Part shown: in pieces, positions 1-7,216 of the stretch
Numbering within the stretch: the stretch's first letter is position 1
How the letters are laid out: every line of letters starts with the position of its first letter
Origin: a virus
Direction: 5' to 3' (one strand)
DNA length: 22,141 bases
IMG/VR virus record: IMGVR_UViG_3300035158_000238
Coordinates: 1-22,141 of that record
Translations under genes and position numbers: made by a program
Notes under the pieces: generated by a model
Database searches by the model: none
The model's input: only the letters and a program-made list of their open reading frames with translations
Told to the model about the DNA's origin: nothing

Positions 1-56
1 CTTTATCAGTAGCAGATACAGTAATACTTCCACCGGGGTTTGAAGACCATGATTAA
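1..56 (+). CDS. 3' end of an upstream gene (partial)
   Basis: A reading frame open from the left edge ends at TAA 54-56 and reads LSVADTVILPPGFEDHD. It overlaps the next start codon (ATG 49) by 8 nt, an arrangement repeated throughout the window. The other two forward frames have stops at 10-12, 22-24 and 41-43. Only 17 residues are visible, so the protein cannot be identified and the frame choice is an inference from overlap and amino-acid make-up. Confidence 0.35.
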   Translation, partial: LSVADTVILPPGFEDHD

Positions 57-318
57 TAATATCCCACAAGACTTAATTGATACGACTATCGACATTCTGG
101 AAGCCAGAAGAAACCCTGAGTTGAATCCAAAGATCGGACCCTACACTAAACTCAAGAACCATCCCAAGGTTGAATCGATAAAGACAATATCAATTGCAAG
201 AAAGGGCTTTTTGGATGCATCTGAAATGCCCATCATCATCTCAAGAGTTGATCCCAATAAATTCCGTGAGATCGAGGAAGAGGTTGATACATTAGAAGAA
301 CTTTTGGAAAGGGTGTAA
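49..318 (+). CDS. hypothetical phage protein, 89 aa
   Basis: Small acidic protein of unknown function. I prefer ATG 49 to the in-frame TTG at 40 because it is the first ATG and lies just inside the end of the upstream frame. Its N-terminal stretch (NIPQDLIDTTIDILEARR) resembles the start of the following ligase (NISKELVAEAAKILTEKR), both predicted amphipathic helices. The C-terminus is a short acidic helix. The stop overlaps the next ATG (TAATG at 316-320), so the two genes are probably translationally coupled. No catalytic motif is seen. Confidence 0.7.
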   Translation: MINNIPQDLIDTTIDILEARRNPELNPKIGPYTKLKNHPKVESIKTISIARKGFLDASEMPIIISRVDPNKFREIEEEVDTLEELLERV

Positions 319-1112
319 TGAACATATCAAAAGAACTTGTCGCTGAAGCTGCCAAAATTCTCACCGAAAAAAGGGGAGGAAAGACTGATTGTGTTCCTAC
401 TGGTACACAGGAAGATATCAATGTCATTGACTACACCCGAGGCTACAAGCAAATCACAGGGATTCGCCGCATTCCTATTGCAAAGAATGTTGATCCCCAG
501 ACAAGAAGAGTTGACATCATCACATCACTGGAAGAGATCAAAGAAAGAGGATTGCTCATTCGTGGTAAACCGTACATGGAAACAGACGAGATGCAAAAAC
601 TCTTCTCTGATGAAATAGTGATTGAAGAGAAGGTTGATGGTCATCCTGTGATCATCATTCATGAAGGGTTTACTTTCTTTTGTGAATCTCTTGATATTCG
701 TCATACAATTGAATATGACAATTGTCCATTTTCTCATTCTGGATGGCCTGACATGACGGTTGTCTATGAAATTCTTGAAGGTGAATTTGAACCACCTTAC
801 AGAAAGGGACAGCACAGTAGTCAATGGATGTCTCGGTCTGAAAAGGAAGATATTTGCTCAATGGTCGGGGCTCCAATTGTCCCCTTGGTCTATTCGGGGA
901 AAATTGACCCTCAAGATGTGCCAGACCTTGCTGACCGAATCTCTTCCTTTGGCCGTCAGAAATCAGAAGGAATCGTCATCAAGAATCTCAAGAGAGGTAT
1001 CTTTGGTAAATTTATCAACATTGAATTTCAGAAGCAGATATCAGACGAAGACCTTATGGGTGATGTCCATCCAATGCAGAGACGAATCAAGAACATAAGA
1101 AAGTTTAATTGA
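318..1112 (+). CDS. ATP-dependent RNA-ligase-type polynucleotide ligase
   Basis: Member of the covalent nucleotidyltransferase superfamily, which seals 3'-OH/5'-phosphate ends through a lysyl-AMP intermediate. Visible motifs: motif I EEKVDGHP (K105 is the predicted adenylated lysine), a motif III-like VYEILEGE with E151, motif IV SEGIVIK at 217-222 region (E218), and a motif V-like GKF at 230-232. At 264 aa it is short for a DNA ligase and lacks an OB-fold, so an RNA ligase (Rnl2-like or a relative) is more likely. About 90 residues precede motif I, longer than in minimal ligases; this part resembles the preceding small protein. Phage RNA ligases commonly repair tRNAs cut by host anticodon nucleases. 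No polynucleotide kinase is seen in the window, so the repair partner, if any, lies elsewhere. Confidence 0.8.
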   Translation: MNISKELVAEAAKILTEKRGGKTDCVPTGTQEDINVIDYTRGYKQITGIRRIPIAKNVDPQTRRVDIITSLEEIKERGLLIRGKPYMETDEMQKLFSDEIVIEEKVDGHPVIIIHEGFTFFCESLDIRHTIEYDNCPFSHSGWPDMTVVYEILEGEFEPPYRKGQHSSQWMSRSEKEDICSMVGAPIVPLVYSGKIDPQDVPDLADRISSFGRQKSEGIVIKNLKRGIFGKFINIEFQKQISDEDLMGDVHPMQRRIKNIRKFN

Positions 1113-1115
1113 AGC

Positions 1116-2021
1116 ATGAAAAGTTTTCAAGAGTACCTTGTTGAAGTCAAGATCATTGGAAGAGGAATCCCCAAGAAGCCTCTGTCTGACAGCGACACAA
1201 TTCGAGTCTATCATGGTTCCTATGATCTGGGCACGGTAGTTCAAGGACTCAAATATGGCTTGACCGGAGACATCAGAGCTGACCGAAGATATTCCTATGA
1301 AGCCAACAACAATCCCCGAGGTCTCTTTGTCACCCCAGATTTGGATGTGGCCAAGGAATTTGGACCCTACATCATCGAATTCCATACTCAGGTCGGTGAT
1401 CTGGAGGCCCCAGTCTGGCCGGGAGGAAGTTTCACCGTTCAGGGTCAGATAGCCCCAACTTTCAGTGACGAGGAAGAAAGAGAAGCCGAAAGAATTGCTC
1501 AAAAAGAGCGAATCAGCAAAGACGCTGCCAAGCATATCATGCAAAGTGACAGTCCTGATGTGGCCTTTTGGTTGATGGATGCCGGAGAATCTCAGGCTCT
1601 TTTTCGGGGTGACCTCAACCGCAACTCAATCCGAGCGGTATGGGTTTCGACCGCCCCTGATCGAATGCGTCGTCCTTACAGGCGAATGAAGCCCCGAGAG
1701 TTTCTGAAAGAATATGAGAAAGAGGGCATTCCTAACAAATTTGGCGGTCGTTCCAAACCCTTCGAAGTCGAACAACCAAAGACCGATTGGTACAAGCTCA
1801 AGAAGAAGCTCTTTGCTCCCCGAGAATCTGCATCTTTTGAAGAACTCTATGATCGATTCAGCCAATGGATGATTGATCGATATGGTGATCGAGGGCGAAA
1901 AATCATGAAGAGTCAAGAAGATTTTTTGGACCTGATCCGAAAGAATCCAAGTATGGTAAGGGACTTGGTCTGGTCAGATCGTCAATACGATCAGATTATG
2001 AGAGACCTTGATCGTATGTGA
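1116..2021 (+). CDS. putative ADP-ribosyltransferase-fold protein
   Basis: 301 aa. The N-terminal half has the layout of an ADP-ribosyltransferase-like fold: VYHGS (31-35) as a candidate NAD-binding histidine strand, GLFVTPDLDVAKEFG (69-83) resembling the 'yltps...A..yg' segment, and FRGDLNRNSIRAVWV (163-177) resembling the 'G.i....I..vwv' end of such domains. I cannot point with certainty to the catalytic glutamate. The C-terminal 100 residues are charged and helical with no recognised motif. The first ten residues, MKSFQEYLVE, match an N-terminal 'M-K-S/T-F-x-E-Y-L-x-E' pattern I associate with many T4-superfamily proteins. It sits 3 nt after the ligase stop and overlaps the next gene. Phage ARTs can modify host RNA polymerase or other host proteins; that role is inference. 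It may instead be an uncharacterised virion protein. Confidence 0.45.
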   Translation: MKSFQEYLVEVKIIGRGIPKKPLSDSDTIRVYHGSYDLGTVVQGLKYGLTGDIRADRRYSYEANNNPRGLFVTPDLDVAKEFGPYIIEFHTQVGDLEAPVWPGGSFTVQGQIAPTFSDEEEREAERIAQKERISKDAAKHIMQSDSPDVAFWLMDAGESQALFRGDLNRNSIRAVWVSTAPDRMRRPYRRMKPREFLKEYEKEGIPNKFGGRSKPFEVEQPKTDWYKLKKKLFAPRESASFEELYDRFSQWMIDRYGDRGRKIMKSQEDFLDLIRKNPSMVRDLVWSDRQYDQIMRDLDRM

Positions 2022-2386
2022 TGACTGATCAGAATCGTCAGTATCCAGCTAAGGTGACAAGAATCGTGGACGGAGATACCATTGATCTTGAGGTTGATCT
2101 TGGTTTTGGGGTTCGCAAGTCAATCCGAATGAGGCTTTCTGGTGTCAATACCAACGAGGTATTTGGTGTTTCACATGATTCAGAAGAGTTTCAGAAAGGA
2201 ATTGACCAGAAAAAATTTGTGGCCGACTTGATTTCGGAGGGTTCTTCGGTCATCTTGGTTGATCGTGGAAAAACCGGAAAGTATGGGCGTCATCTGGGAG
2301 ACATACTAGTTGGTGACCGATTGTTGTCCGAGCAGATTCTGGAACAATTTGATTACTTGGAGGAAGACTATGGAGAATCTTGGTGA
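2021..2386 (+). CDS. staphylococcal-nuclease-like (TNase) protein
   Basis: 121 aa thermonuclease-family domain. Visible motifs: RIVDGDTIDL (14-23) matching the first Ca-binding strand (D17, D19, T20), RLSGVNTNE (38-46) corresponding to SNase R35...E43, and YGRHLGDI (88-95) containing the R87 equivalent R90. The SNase Asp40 position is Asn (N43), a possible weakening of metal binding. No signal peptide is present, unlike secreted nucleases, so action in the host cytoplasm or packaging in the virion is likely. I chose ATG 2021 over the GTG at 2018; either way it overlaps the upstream stop (TGATG). It could help degrade host nucleic acid, but the family also has non-catalytic members. Confidence 0.8.
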   Translation: MTDQNRQYPAKVTRIVDGDTIDLEVDLGFGVRKSIRMRLSGVNTNEVFGVSHDSEEFQKGIDQKKFVADLISEGSSVILVDRGKTGKYGRHLGDILVGDRLLSEQILEQFDYLEEDYGESW

Positions 2387-2603
2387 ACATAGTAAACGCA
2401 CTCATGGACAATTCCTTCGCGATGTCATGAGTAGTCGGAACATGAGCATCACAGAGATTTCCGCATGGTCGGGTATTCATCAGTCAGCCGTCGAACGAAT
2501 TCTCCTTGATCAGATTCCTATGACCACCGAGATCGCCTTTCGCTTGTCAATGGCCACCGGAATTTCTGAGAAGGTATGGTGTACATACATTCATAAAAAA
2601 TAA
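2370..2603 (+). CDS. HigA/XRE-like helix-turn-helix protein (orphan antitoxin-like)
   Basis: 77 aa DNA-binding protein. The central part (LRDVMSSRNMSITEISAWSG followed by IHQSAVERIL) fits a lambda-repressor-type HTH, and the tail (FRLSMATGISEKVW) fits the 'alRLs.alGts...W' ending of HigA/VapI antitoxins. The start ATG 2370 is set by a strong Shine-Dalgarno (GGAGGA at 2359-2364) and overlaps the end of the nuclease gene by 17 nt. No HigB-like toxin gene is adjacent. It may be a phage transcription regulator, or an antitoxin that neutralises a host toxin; the sequence does not decide between these. Confidence 0.7.
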   Translation: MENLGEHSKRTHGQFLRDVMSSRNMSITEISAWSGIHQSAVERILLDQIPMTTEIAFRLSMATGISEKVWCTYIHKK

Positions 2604-2616
2604 TTGCAGAAAATTC

Positions 2617-2644
2617 TTGCAATCTCCTTGAAGATTGATATGAT
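2617..2644 (+). promoter_or_regulatory. sigma70-type promoter immediately upstream of ATG 2652
   Basis: TTGCAA (2617-2622), 16 nt spacer, TATGAT (2639-2644). The -10 box ends 7 nt before ATG 2652, so transcription should begin at or beside the start codon (leaderless mRNA). Confidence 0.6.
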
Positions 2645-2651
2645 AGTCTGT

Positions 2652-2951
2652 ATGAATCAACCAAACCACACTCCCGGCCCGTGGCGTCTGGATCAGAGCC
2701 GAACCTCTCATTGCGTCACGGCTCCCCATCCTCTTCCGCACCTCGCCCGACGAGTCACGGTTGCCCATCTGGAATGGGTTCCTCACGACCATCGTCAGCG
2801 TGATGCCAATGGCCGACTTCTGACGGCTGCTCCTGATCTTCTTGACTTTGCCCAAGCCTTTCTGTCGGGCAATCATAACACCGAGACCCTAACCGAGATG
2901 GCTCAGAATGCCGTTTCGTCTGCTCTTGACAATTCGTCTGAAGTCTGCTAG
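2652..2951 (+). CDS. HTPGPW-family phage protein (copy 1)
   Basis: 99 aa protein with the two hallmarks of a widespread phage/prophage family of unknown function: an N-terminal HTPGPW (6-11) and a later 'NxRLixAAPDLL' box, here NGRLLTAAPDLLDF (53-66). Between them the sequence is variable and rich in His, Pro and Arg. Two further members occur at 12180 and 12911. ATG 2652 is chosen over the in-frame ATG 2604 because a promoter occupies 2617-2644. The gene's TAG stop lies inside the -10 box of the next promoter. No enzyme motif is visible. Confidence 0.75.
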   Translation: MNQPNHTPGPWRLDQSRTSHCVTAPHPLPHLARRVTVAHLEWVPHDHRQRDANGRLLTAAPDLLDFAQAFLSGNHNTETLTEMAQNAVSSALDNSSEVC

Positions 2952-2954
2952 GCT
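2926..2954 (+). promoter_or_regulatory. sigma70-type promoter, leaderless arrangement
   Basis: TTGACA (2926-2931), 17 nt spacer, TAGGCT (2949-2954), then 6 nt and ATG 2961. The stop codon TAG of the preceding gene forms the first three bases of the -10 box. Confidence 0.65.
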
Positions 2955-2960
2955 AGTAGG

Positions 2961-3155
2961 ATGAACGACGACAAGACTCCATTTACCACCTACGAAGAAG
3001 CCAAGAAATGGTTTTATCGTGCCCGCAACCGCATCAATGAGGTTGAGGATGAAGTGGATGAAAAGCGCGACGAGATCATCCGCTCCCTGGAGAAGAAGCT
3101 TTCCCAAAAAACTGAACTGCAAACGCTCTTTACCATACGGTGGCGAGTCATCTGA
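2961..3155 (+). CDS. small coiled-coil-like protein, possibly truncated at its 3' end
   Basis: 64 aa, mostly charged helix (residues 10-50, rich in E, D, K and R). The start is fixed by its own promoter (-10 ends 6 nt upstream). The last residues, from about 50 on, change character (LQTLFTIRWRVI), and the frame ends just before a much more GC-rich methyltransferase gene. This is consistent with the original C-terminus having been lost when the methyltransferase was acquired, but an intact relative is needed to show it. Function unknown. Confidence 0.55.
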   Translation: MNDDKTPFTTYEEAKKWFYRARNRINEVEDEVDEKRDEIIRSLEKKLSQKTELQTLFTIRWRVI

Positions 3156-3175
3156 ACCTTTGTGAAAACCCTGTC

Positions 3176-6100
3176 ATGACGAAATACGAAGAACTCATCG
3201 AGAAGCTGAAAGTCTTGTTTGAGCTGGACAAGGCCGACCTTGATTTTGGCATCCATCGGATCATTAAATCCCGGCACCGCGAAATCCTCCGCTACCTGCA
3301 AGGAGCGCCCGGATACGATGGCCCGATGCTCAAGCGCAAGGTGGAGCAGGTTCTAGGCGATCTTCAAGCTGCGGGGCAGGAAGACGAATTGGAGCGGCTG
3401 CGGGCGCAGATCGTCGAGGAGTTTGGACGGCGTGCTTTCAATGATGATGGCGAATTGGTCAACGAGGACGCCAAGGCGCACGATCTCGGGCAGCGGTGGA
3501 TGGTCTTGCAGGATGGCCAGGGGCACTACGGCCGCCGCTCGATGGAGCAACTGGAGACGGAGGTTTACTCTCACCTGCTCGAGTTCTTCGGTCGCTACTA
3601 CGAAGAGGGCGACTTCATTTCGCTCCGCCGCACACGGGCCGGAGCCAAACCCTACGCCATCCCCTACAGCGGGGAAGAGGTCGTCCTCCATTGGGCCAAC
3701 AAAGACCAATACTACATCAAGTCCTCCGAGGACCTGAAGGACTACACCTTCACCGTCGAGGAAATGGGCAGTCGCTTTCGCGTCCACTTCAAGTGCGCAC
3801 GTATGGACCCCGTGGCCAACAACAACAAGGCGCACCGAGCCTTCGTCCTCGATGAGGAGGCCGAGATCGAGGCGACAGAGGACACGTTGGTCATCCCGTT
3901 CTACTTCAAAATCTTTGAGCGGAAGCCGACCGAGAAGCAACAGGTGGAGGCGTTGGAGGAATCCCTGATGGCCGCGCTGGGGAACGAATGGAAGACCCGC
4001 CTCAATCAGCAGGGCACGAGCTACACCGGAAGCGGCGAGCGAACGCTCCTTCAGAAGCATCTCCAGAACTACACCCGGAAAAACACCACCGACTATTTTA
4101 TCCACAAAGACCTCGGCGGCTTCCTGAAACAGGAGCTGGATTTCTACATCAAGAACGAGGTGATGTATCTCGACGATGTGGACAATCGCCCGGCGGATTA
4201 CCTCACTGCCGAAGTCCGCAAGATCAAGGCCATCCGTTCCGTGGCCAAGGACCTGATCGACTTCCTCGCCCAGTTTGAGAATTTCCAGAAGCGGCTCTGG
4301 TTAAAGAAAAAGTTCGTCACCGAATGCCACTACTGCATCACCCTCGACCGCATCATCGAGCACGCGACCGAGCTGCTACCCGAGATCGCCGCCAACGAGG
4401 AGCAGCGCAAGGAATGGGTGAAGCTTTACGCAATTGACGAAATCCGCGCCGAAGAACTTGGACAGGTGGCTTACTCGGAGCCGCTGACGGTGGAGTTCCT
4501 GCGGGCGAATCCGTTTCTGATGGTGGATACGGGATTCTTTGCGTTTGACCAAAGAAAGAGGTTGCTGGAGGCGTTTGATGATTTGGACTCTGCAACTAAT
4601 GGTCTGCTGGTTCATTCCGAGAATCGCCAAGGAATAGACTTCCTTCGCATGCGATTGAGAAACCAAGTCAAGTGTATTTATATTGATCCTCCATACAACA
4701 CAGGGGAGGATGAGTTTATCTACAAGGACAACTATATGGAATCGAGCTGGCTAACCATGCTGGCAGAAAGGCTTAGAATCGCGCGTGATTTATTAAAGGA
4801 AGACGGCATTTTATTTTGCAGTATTGACGACGGAGAATATAGAAACTTGTGGCACATGATCTCTGCGGTGTTTGAGAAGAGAAATTACTTGTCAAGTTAC
4901 GTATGGAAAAGGCGTTCTTCATCGGGTTTAGCGGCAACTCCAATATCCCTAGATCATGAGTATGTGCTTGCGTATGCGAAGAATATAGGCGCGGCCAAGC
5001 TTTCTGGGCTAAAGAAAACGGAAGACGGATACCCTTATTGGGACGAGTTAAAGCATAAGCGTTTTGCGAGCACTGATCTTACCATTGGGGCAACGCGGGA
5101 ACAACGCCCTAATCAGTTTTATCCAATTACCAATCCTCGCACTGGCGTGACTTACGAGGGAAACCCTAATCGAGTTTGGAGGTTTTTCCCCGAAACAATG
5201 CGAGATGTCATAGCTCAAGACCTCGTGATCTGGCCTGATGAGTTTGAAGGCAATTTGGAAAGACCTCGGTATAAGACCTATTTTGATCCAGAAGAGGCAA
5301 AAACAAAACCATGTTCAAGTTGGATTGAATCGGCATCCACGAATGATCGAGAATTGAAGGAAGAAGAGTCGGATTACGAAATCGAAATTCTCACTTCCTC
5401 CATGAATCAAGAAGGTGGCCGTTCTCTTCAGCGCATCTTCGCTTCCAAGCCATTTGCTTATCCAAAACCAGTATCTCTTATTAGGTCATTTGTTAGGGCT
5501 GCTACCAATGAAGGTGCAATGGTTGGTGATTTCTTCGCGGGGTCTGGAACCACTGCCGATGCTGCAATTCGGCTACAGCGTGAGGATGGGAGACAAGCTT
5601 CTTATTTCTTGGTCGAGTTGGGTGATTACTTCGACGAAGTAATAAAACCCCGCATCCAGAAGGTCGTCTATTCCCCTGACTGGCGGGACGGCAAGCCCAC
5701 CCGCCGCGACGCAGGCATTTCTCACTGCTTCAAATACCTTCGCCTCGAATCCTACGAGGACACGCTTAACAATCTGGAACTGGAGGACCGCTCGGCGGAC
5801 CTGCTCGGCCTACCTGCCGACGTGCAGGAGGACTACCTGATCCGCTACATGCTGGACATCGAGACACGCGGCAGCCTGATGAACCTGCAACGGTTTGCCG
5901 ATCCGTGGGGCTGCACGCTGAAGATCTACGACCGCAAGCCCGGTGAAGCCCGACCGAAGGTAGTCGATGTGGTCGAAACCTTCAACTACCTGCTGGGCCT
6001 GCGCGTGCGGGAGCAGAAGGTCCACGAAGGCTTCCTCACCATCGAGGGTGAGAATCCCGCCGGTGAAACTGTGCTGGTCATCTGGCGCAAGCTCTCGGGC

Positions 6101-6292
6101 GAAAGCGACTGGCCCACGACTGACAATGCGGCCCTGAACGCCTTCGTCGCCGACGAGCTGCGGGTGAACCCGGTAGACACCGAATACGCCGCCATTTACA
6201 TCAACGGCGACACCACCCTCGAAGACCCGCACAAGAAAATCCTCCTCACCGAGCAGGTCTTCCACGAACTGATGTTTGCCGACACCGAGTAA
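3176..6292 (+). CDS. orphan beta-class adenine DNA methyltransferase (type III Mod / DrmMI-like)
   Basis: 1038 aa predicted N6-adenine methyltransferase. DPPYNTG (504-510) is catalytic motif IV and FFAGSGTT (786-793) is the S-adenosylmethionine-binding motif I; the order IV, target-recognition region (about 560-770), I is the beta class, as in type III Mod subunits. The long N-terminal region (1-450) and C-terminal domain (830-1038) are as in the large single-chain methylases of type III or DISARM-like systems. ATG 3176 is preferred to GTG 3140. No Res, helicase or nuclease gene is adjacent; small phage genes flank it. The ends are GC-rich (39/60 G+C at 3601-3660) while the catalytic/target-recognition block is not (27/60 at 4741-4800). 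As an orphan it probably marks phage DNA against host restriction; the target site cannot be read from sequence. Confidence 0.85.
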   Translation: MTKYEELIEKLKVLFELDKADLDFGIHRIIKSRHREILRYLQGAPGYDGPMLKRKVEQVLGDLQAAGQEDELERLRAQIVEEFGRRAFNDDGELVNEDAKAHDLGQRWMVLQDGQGHYGRRSMEQLETEVYSHLLEFFGRYYEEGDFISLRRTRAGAKPYAIPYSGEEVVLHWANKDQYYIKSSEDLKDYTFTVEEMGSRFRVHFKCARMDPVANNNKAHRAFVLDEEAEIEATEDTLVIPFYFKIFERKPTEKQQVEALEESLMAALGNEWKTRLNQQGTSYTGSGERTLLQKHLQNYTRKNTTDYFIHKDLGGFLKQELDFYIKNEVMYLDDVDNRPADYLTAEVRKIKAIRSVAKDLIDFLAQFENFQKRLWLKKKFVTECHYCITLDRIIEHATELLPEIAANEEQRKEWVKLYAIDEIRAEELGQVAYSEPLTVEFLRANPFLMVDTGFFAFDQRKRLLEAFDDLDSATNGLLVHSENRQGIDFLRMRLRNQVKCIYIDPPYNTGEDEFIYKDNYMESSWLTMLAERLRIARDLLKEDGILFCSIDDGEYRNLWHMISAVFEKRNYLSSYVWKRRSSSGLAATPISLDHEYVLAYAKNIGAAKLSGLKKTEDGYPYWDELKHKRFASTDLTIGATREQRPNQFYPITNPRTGVTYEGNPNRVWRFFPETMRDVIAQDLVIWPDEFEGNLERPRYKTYFDPEEAKTKPCSSWIESASTNDRELKEEESDYEIEILTSSMNQEGGRSLQRIFASKPFAYPKPVSLIRSFVRAATNEGAMVGDFFAGSGTTADAAIRLQREDGRQASYFLVELGDYFDEVIKPRIQKVVYSPDWRDGKPTRRDAGISHCFKYLRLESYEDTLNNLELEDRSADLLGLPADVQEDYLIRYMLDIETRGSLMNLQRFADPWGCTLKIYDRKPGEARPKVVDVVETFNYLLGLRVREQKVHEGFLTIEGENPAGETVLVIWRKLSGESDWPTTDNAALNAFVADELRVNPVDTEYAAIYINGDTTLEDPHKKILLTEQVFHELMFADTE

Positions 6293-6296
6293 AACC

Positions 6297-6602
6297 ATGT
6301 TTAAATCCGGAGTGAGCTATCCTCCGAAGGACGAAATGACCAAGGAGGAAAAGAACGGAATCTTCCGAATTGACATTGAGGTCAAGGAAGGACTTGATCT
6401 CAATTACTTTGGGGGAACCGAAAAGGTACTCTTTGTCTCAGGGCGAAATCTCCATAAGCTGATGAAGCGAATCAAGAAGGTCGTCAAGAGCGAAGCGAAC
6501 CTTGTTTCCTTCTACTGTGAGTACGAAGGCGACTACACCGAGGCTTGGGTTCCCGAGTCGGTAAACAGCAATGGAGGCTGCTGGGATTGCCCCGAACTCT
6601 GA
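6297..6602 (+). CDS. hypothetical phage protein, 101 aa
   Basis: Small soluble protein with a mixed alpha/beta pattern and a lysine-rich helix (LHKLMKRIKKVVKS, around 52-65), ending GGCWDCPEL with a C-x2-C pair. I do not recognise the family. It starts 4 nt after the methyltransferase stop and has no promoter or clear Shine-Dalgarno of its own, so it probably belonged to the same transcript as the gene at 2961 before the methyltransferase was inserted. It is followed by a terminator. Confidence 0.65.
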   Translation: MFKSGVSYPPKDEMTKEEKNGIFRIDIEVKEGLDLNYFGGTEKVLFVSGRNLHKLMKRIKKVVKSEANLVSFYCEYEGDYTEAWVPESVNSNGGCWDCPEL

Positions 6603-6625
6603 TTGATCAACCACAAAAAAACCAA

Positions 6626-6653
6626 AAAAGGGCGAGTTTTCTCGCCCTTTTTT
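6626..6653 (+). terminator. Rho-independent terminator (copy 1 of duplicated cassette)
   Basis: GGGCGAG (6630-6636), TTTT loop, CTCGCCC (6641-6647), then six T. An A-run precedes the stem, so it could also work on the minus strand. The same 35 bp, including the following TTGACA, recurs at 7188-7222. Confidence 0.9.
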
Positions 6654-6654
6654 G

Positions 6655-6684
6655 TTGACAGAAACCCGTCATTCTTGCTATTCT
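6655..6684 (+). promoter_or_regulatory. sigma70-type promoter, leaderless arrangement
   Basis: TTGACA (6655-6660), 18 nt spacer, TATTCT (6679-6684), then 6 nt and ATG 6691. It starts one base after the T-run of the upstream terminator. Confidence 0.7.
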
Positions 6685-6690
6685 CTATAC

Positions 6691-7164
6691 ATGATCACAG
6701 AAAAGATGGAAAAGATGCTGAAAGAATACTTGCTCGACGAGTCCCACTCTGGTGGCATTGATGATGCCACCCTTCGAGAGTACGAGGAGCGGTACTCTCT
6801 TGTCGAAAAGTGGGCTAACCGTTTGGGGGTGGTGATGCCTCCTCGCCACACCCCCGAAGAGATTGAGGAGAAATCCCTCTTCGGAGTCCAGCGGGAGCTT
6901 GAGGCTCCTCTTGAGAAGGTCGCCTTTGAAGAAATCGAAGGCGAAGGCCCCAAGAACAAGCATCTCATTGTCCGGGAAGAGGAGCTGATGTCGGGCGATC
7001 GCTACTGGACCGCCACCTACGACGGTTTCGAATTGGTCTGGGTCCACCATCGTGAGAAGGAAGAGGCCGATCGCAAGGCTCGCGAAGCCGAGGCCGAAGC
7101 TCGTCGGATGCGGCCTGATCCTTCGGACTTCTCTTCGGGCGGCGGCTACTCCAAGGTCCGGTGA
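6691..7164 (+). CDS. hypothetical phage protein, 157 aa
   Basis: Acidic, highly charged protein of unknown function. The N-terminal half is helical. The middle (YWTATYDGFELVWVHHREKE, about 109-128) is a beta-strand segment leading into a long Glu/Ala/Arg helix (about 125-147), and the tail is Gly/Ser-rich. ATG 6691 is chosen over the in-frame ATG 6652 because the promoter overlaps the latter. It forms a single-gene transcription unit bounded by identical terminators. I find no known domain. Confidence 0.75.
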   Translation: MITEKMEKMLKEYLLDESHSGGIDDATLREYEERYSLVEKWANRLGVVMPPRHTPEEIEEKSLFGVQRELEAPLEKVAFEEIEGEGPKNKHLIVREEELMSGDRYWTATYDGFELVWVHHREKEEADRKAREAEAEARRMRPDPSDFSSGGGYSKVR

Positions 7165-7187
7165 TCCGACACCGAAAAAAAAATCAG

Positions 7188-7215
7188 AAAAGGGCGAGTT
7201 TTCTCGCCCTTTTTT
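7188..7215 (+). terminator. Rho-independent terminator (copy 2 of duplicated cassette)
   Basis: GGGCGAG (7192-7198), TTTT loop, CTCGCCC (7203-7209), then six T. It is identical to the copy at 6626-6653. Confidence 0.9.
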
Positions 7216-7216
7216 G

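Noticed and set aside
1041-1544. 167-codon minus-strand frame
   Set aside because: It runs antisense to the end of the ligase and start of the ART-like gene, with no ribosome-binding site or family resemblance.
3140-3178. GTG 3140 as the methyltransferase start
   Set aside because: It would overlap the end of the 2961 gene and add 12 residues without a good ribosome-binding site; ATG 3176 gives a natural start (MTKYEELIEKLKVLFELDKA).
3353-4105. 250-codon minus-strand frame inside the methyltransferase
   Set aside because: High-GC genes often give long antisense frames; the product is Leu/Val/Gly-rich low-information sequence, and the sense frame is a clear methyltransferase.
5810-6298. 162-codon minus-strand frame at the methyltransferase 3' end
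   Set aside because: Same reason: antisense shadow of a GC-rich gene, with no supported start or motif.
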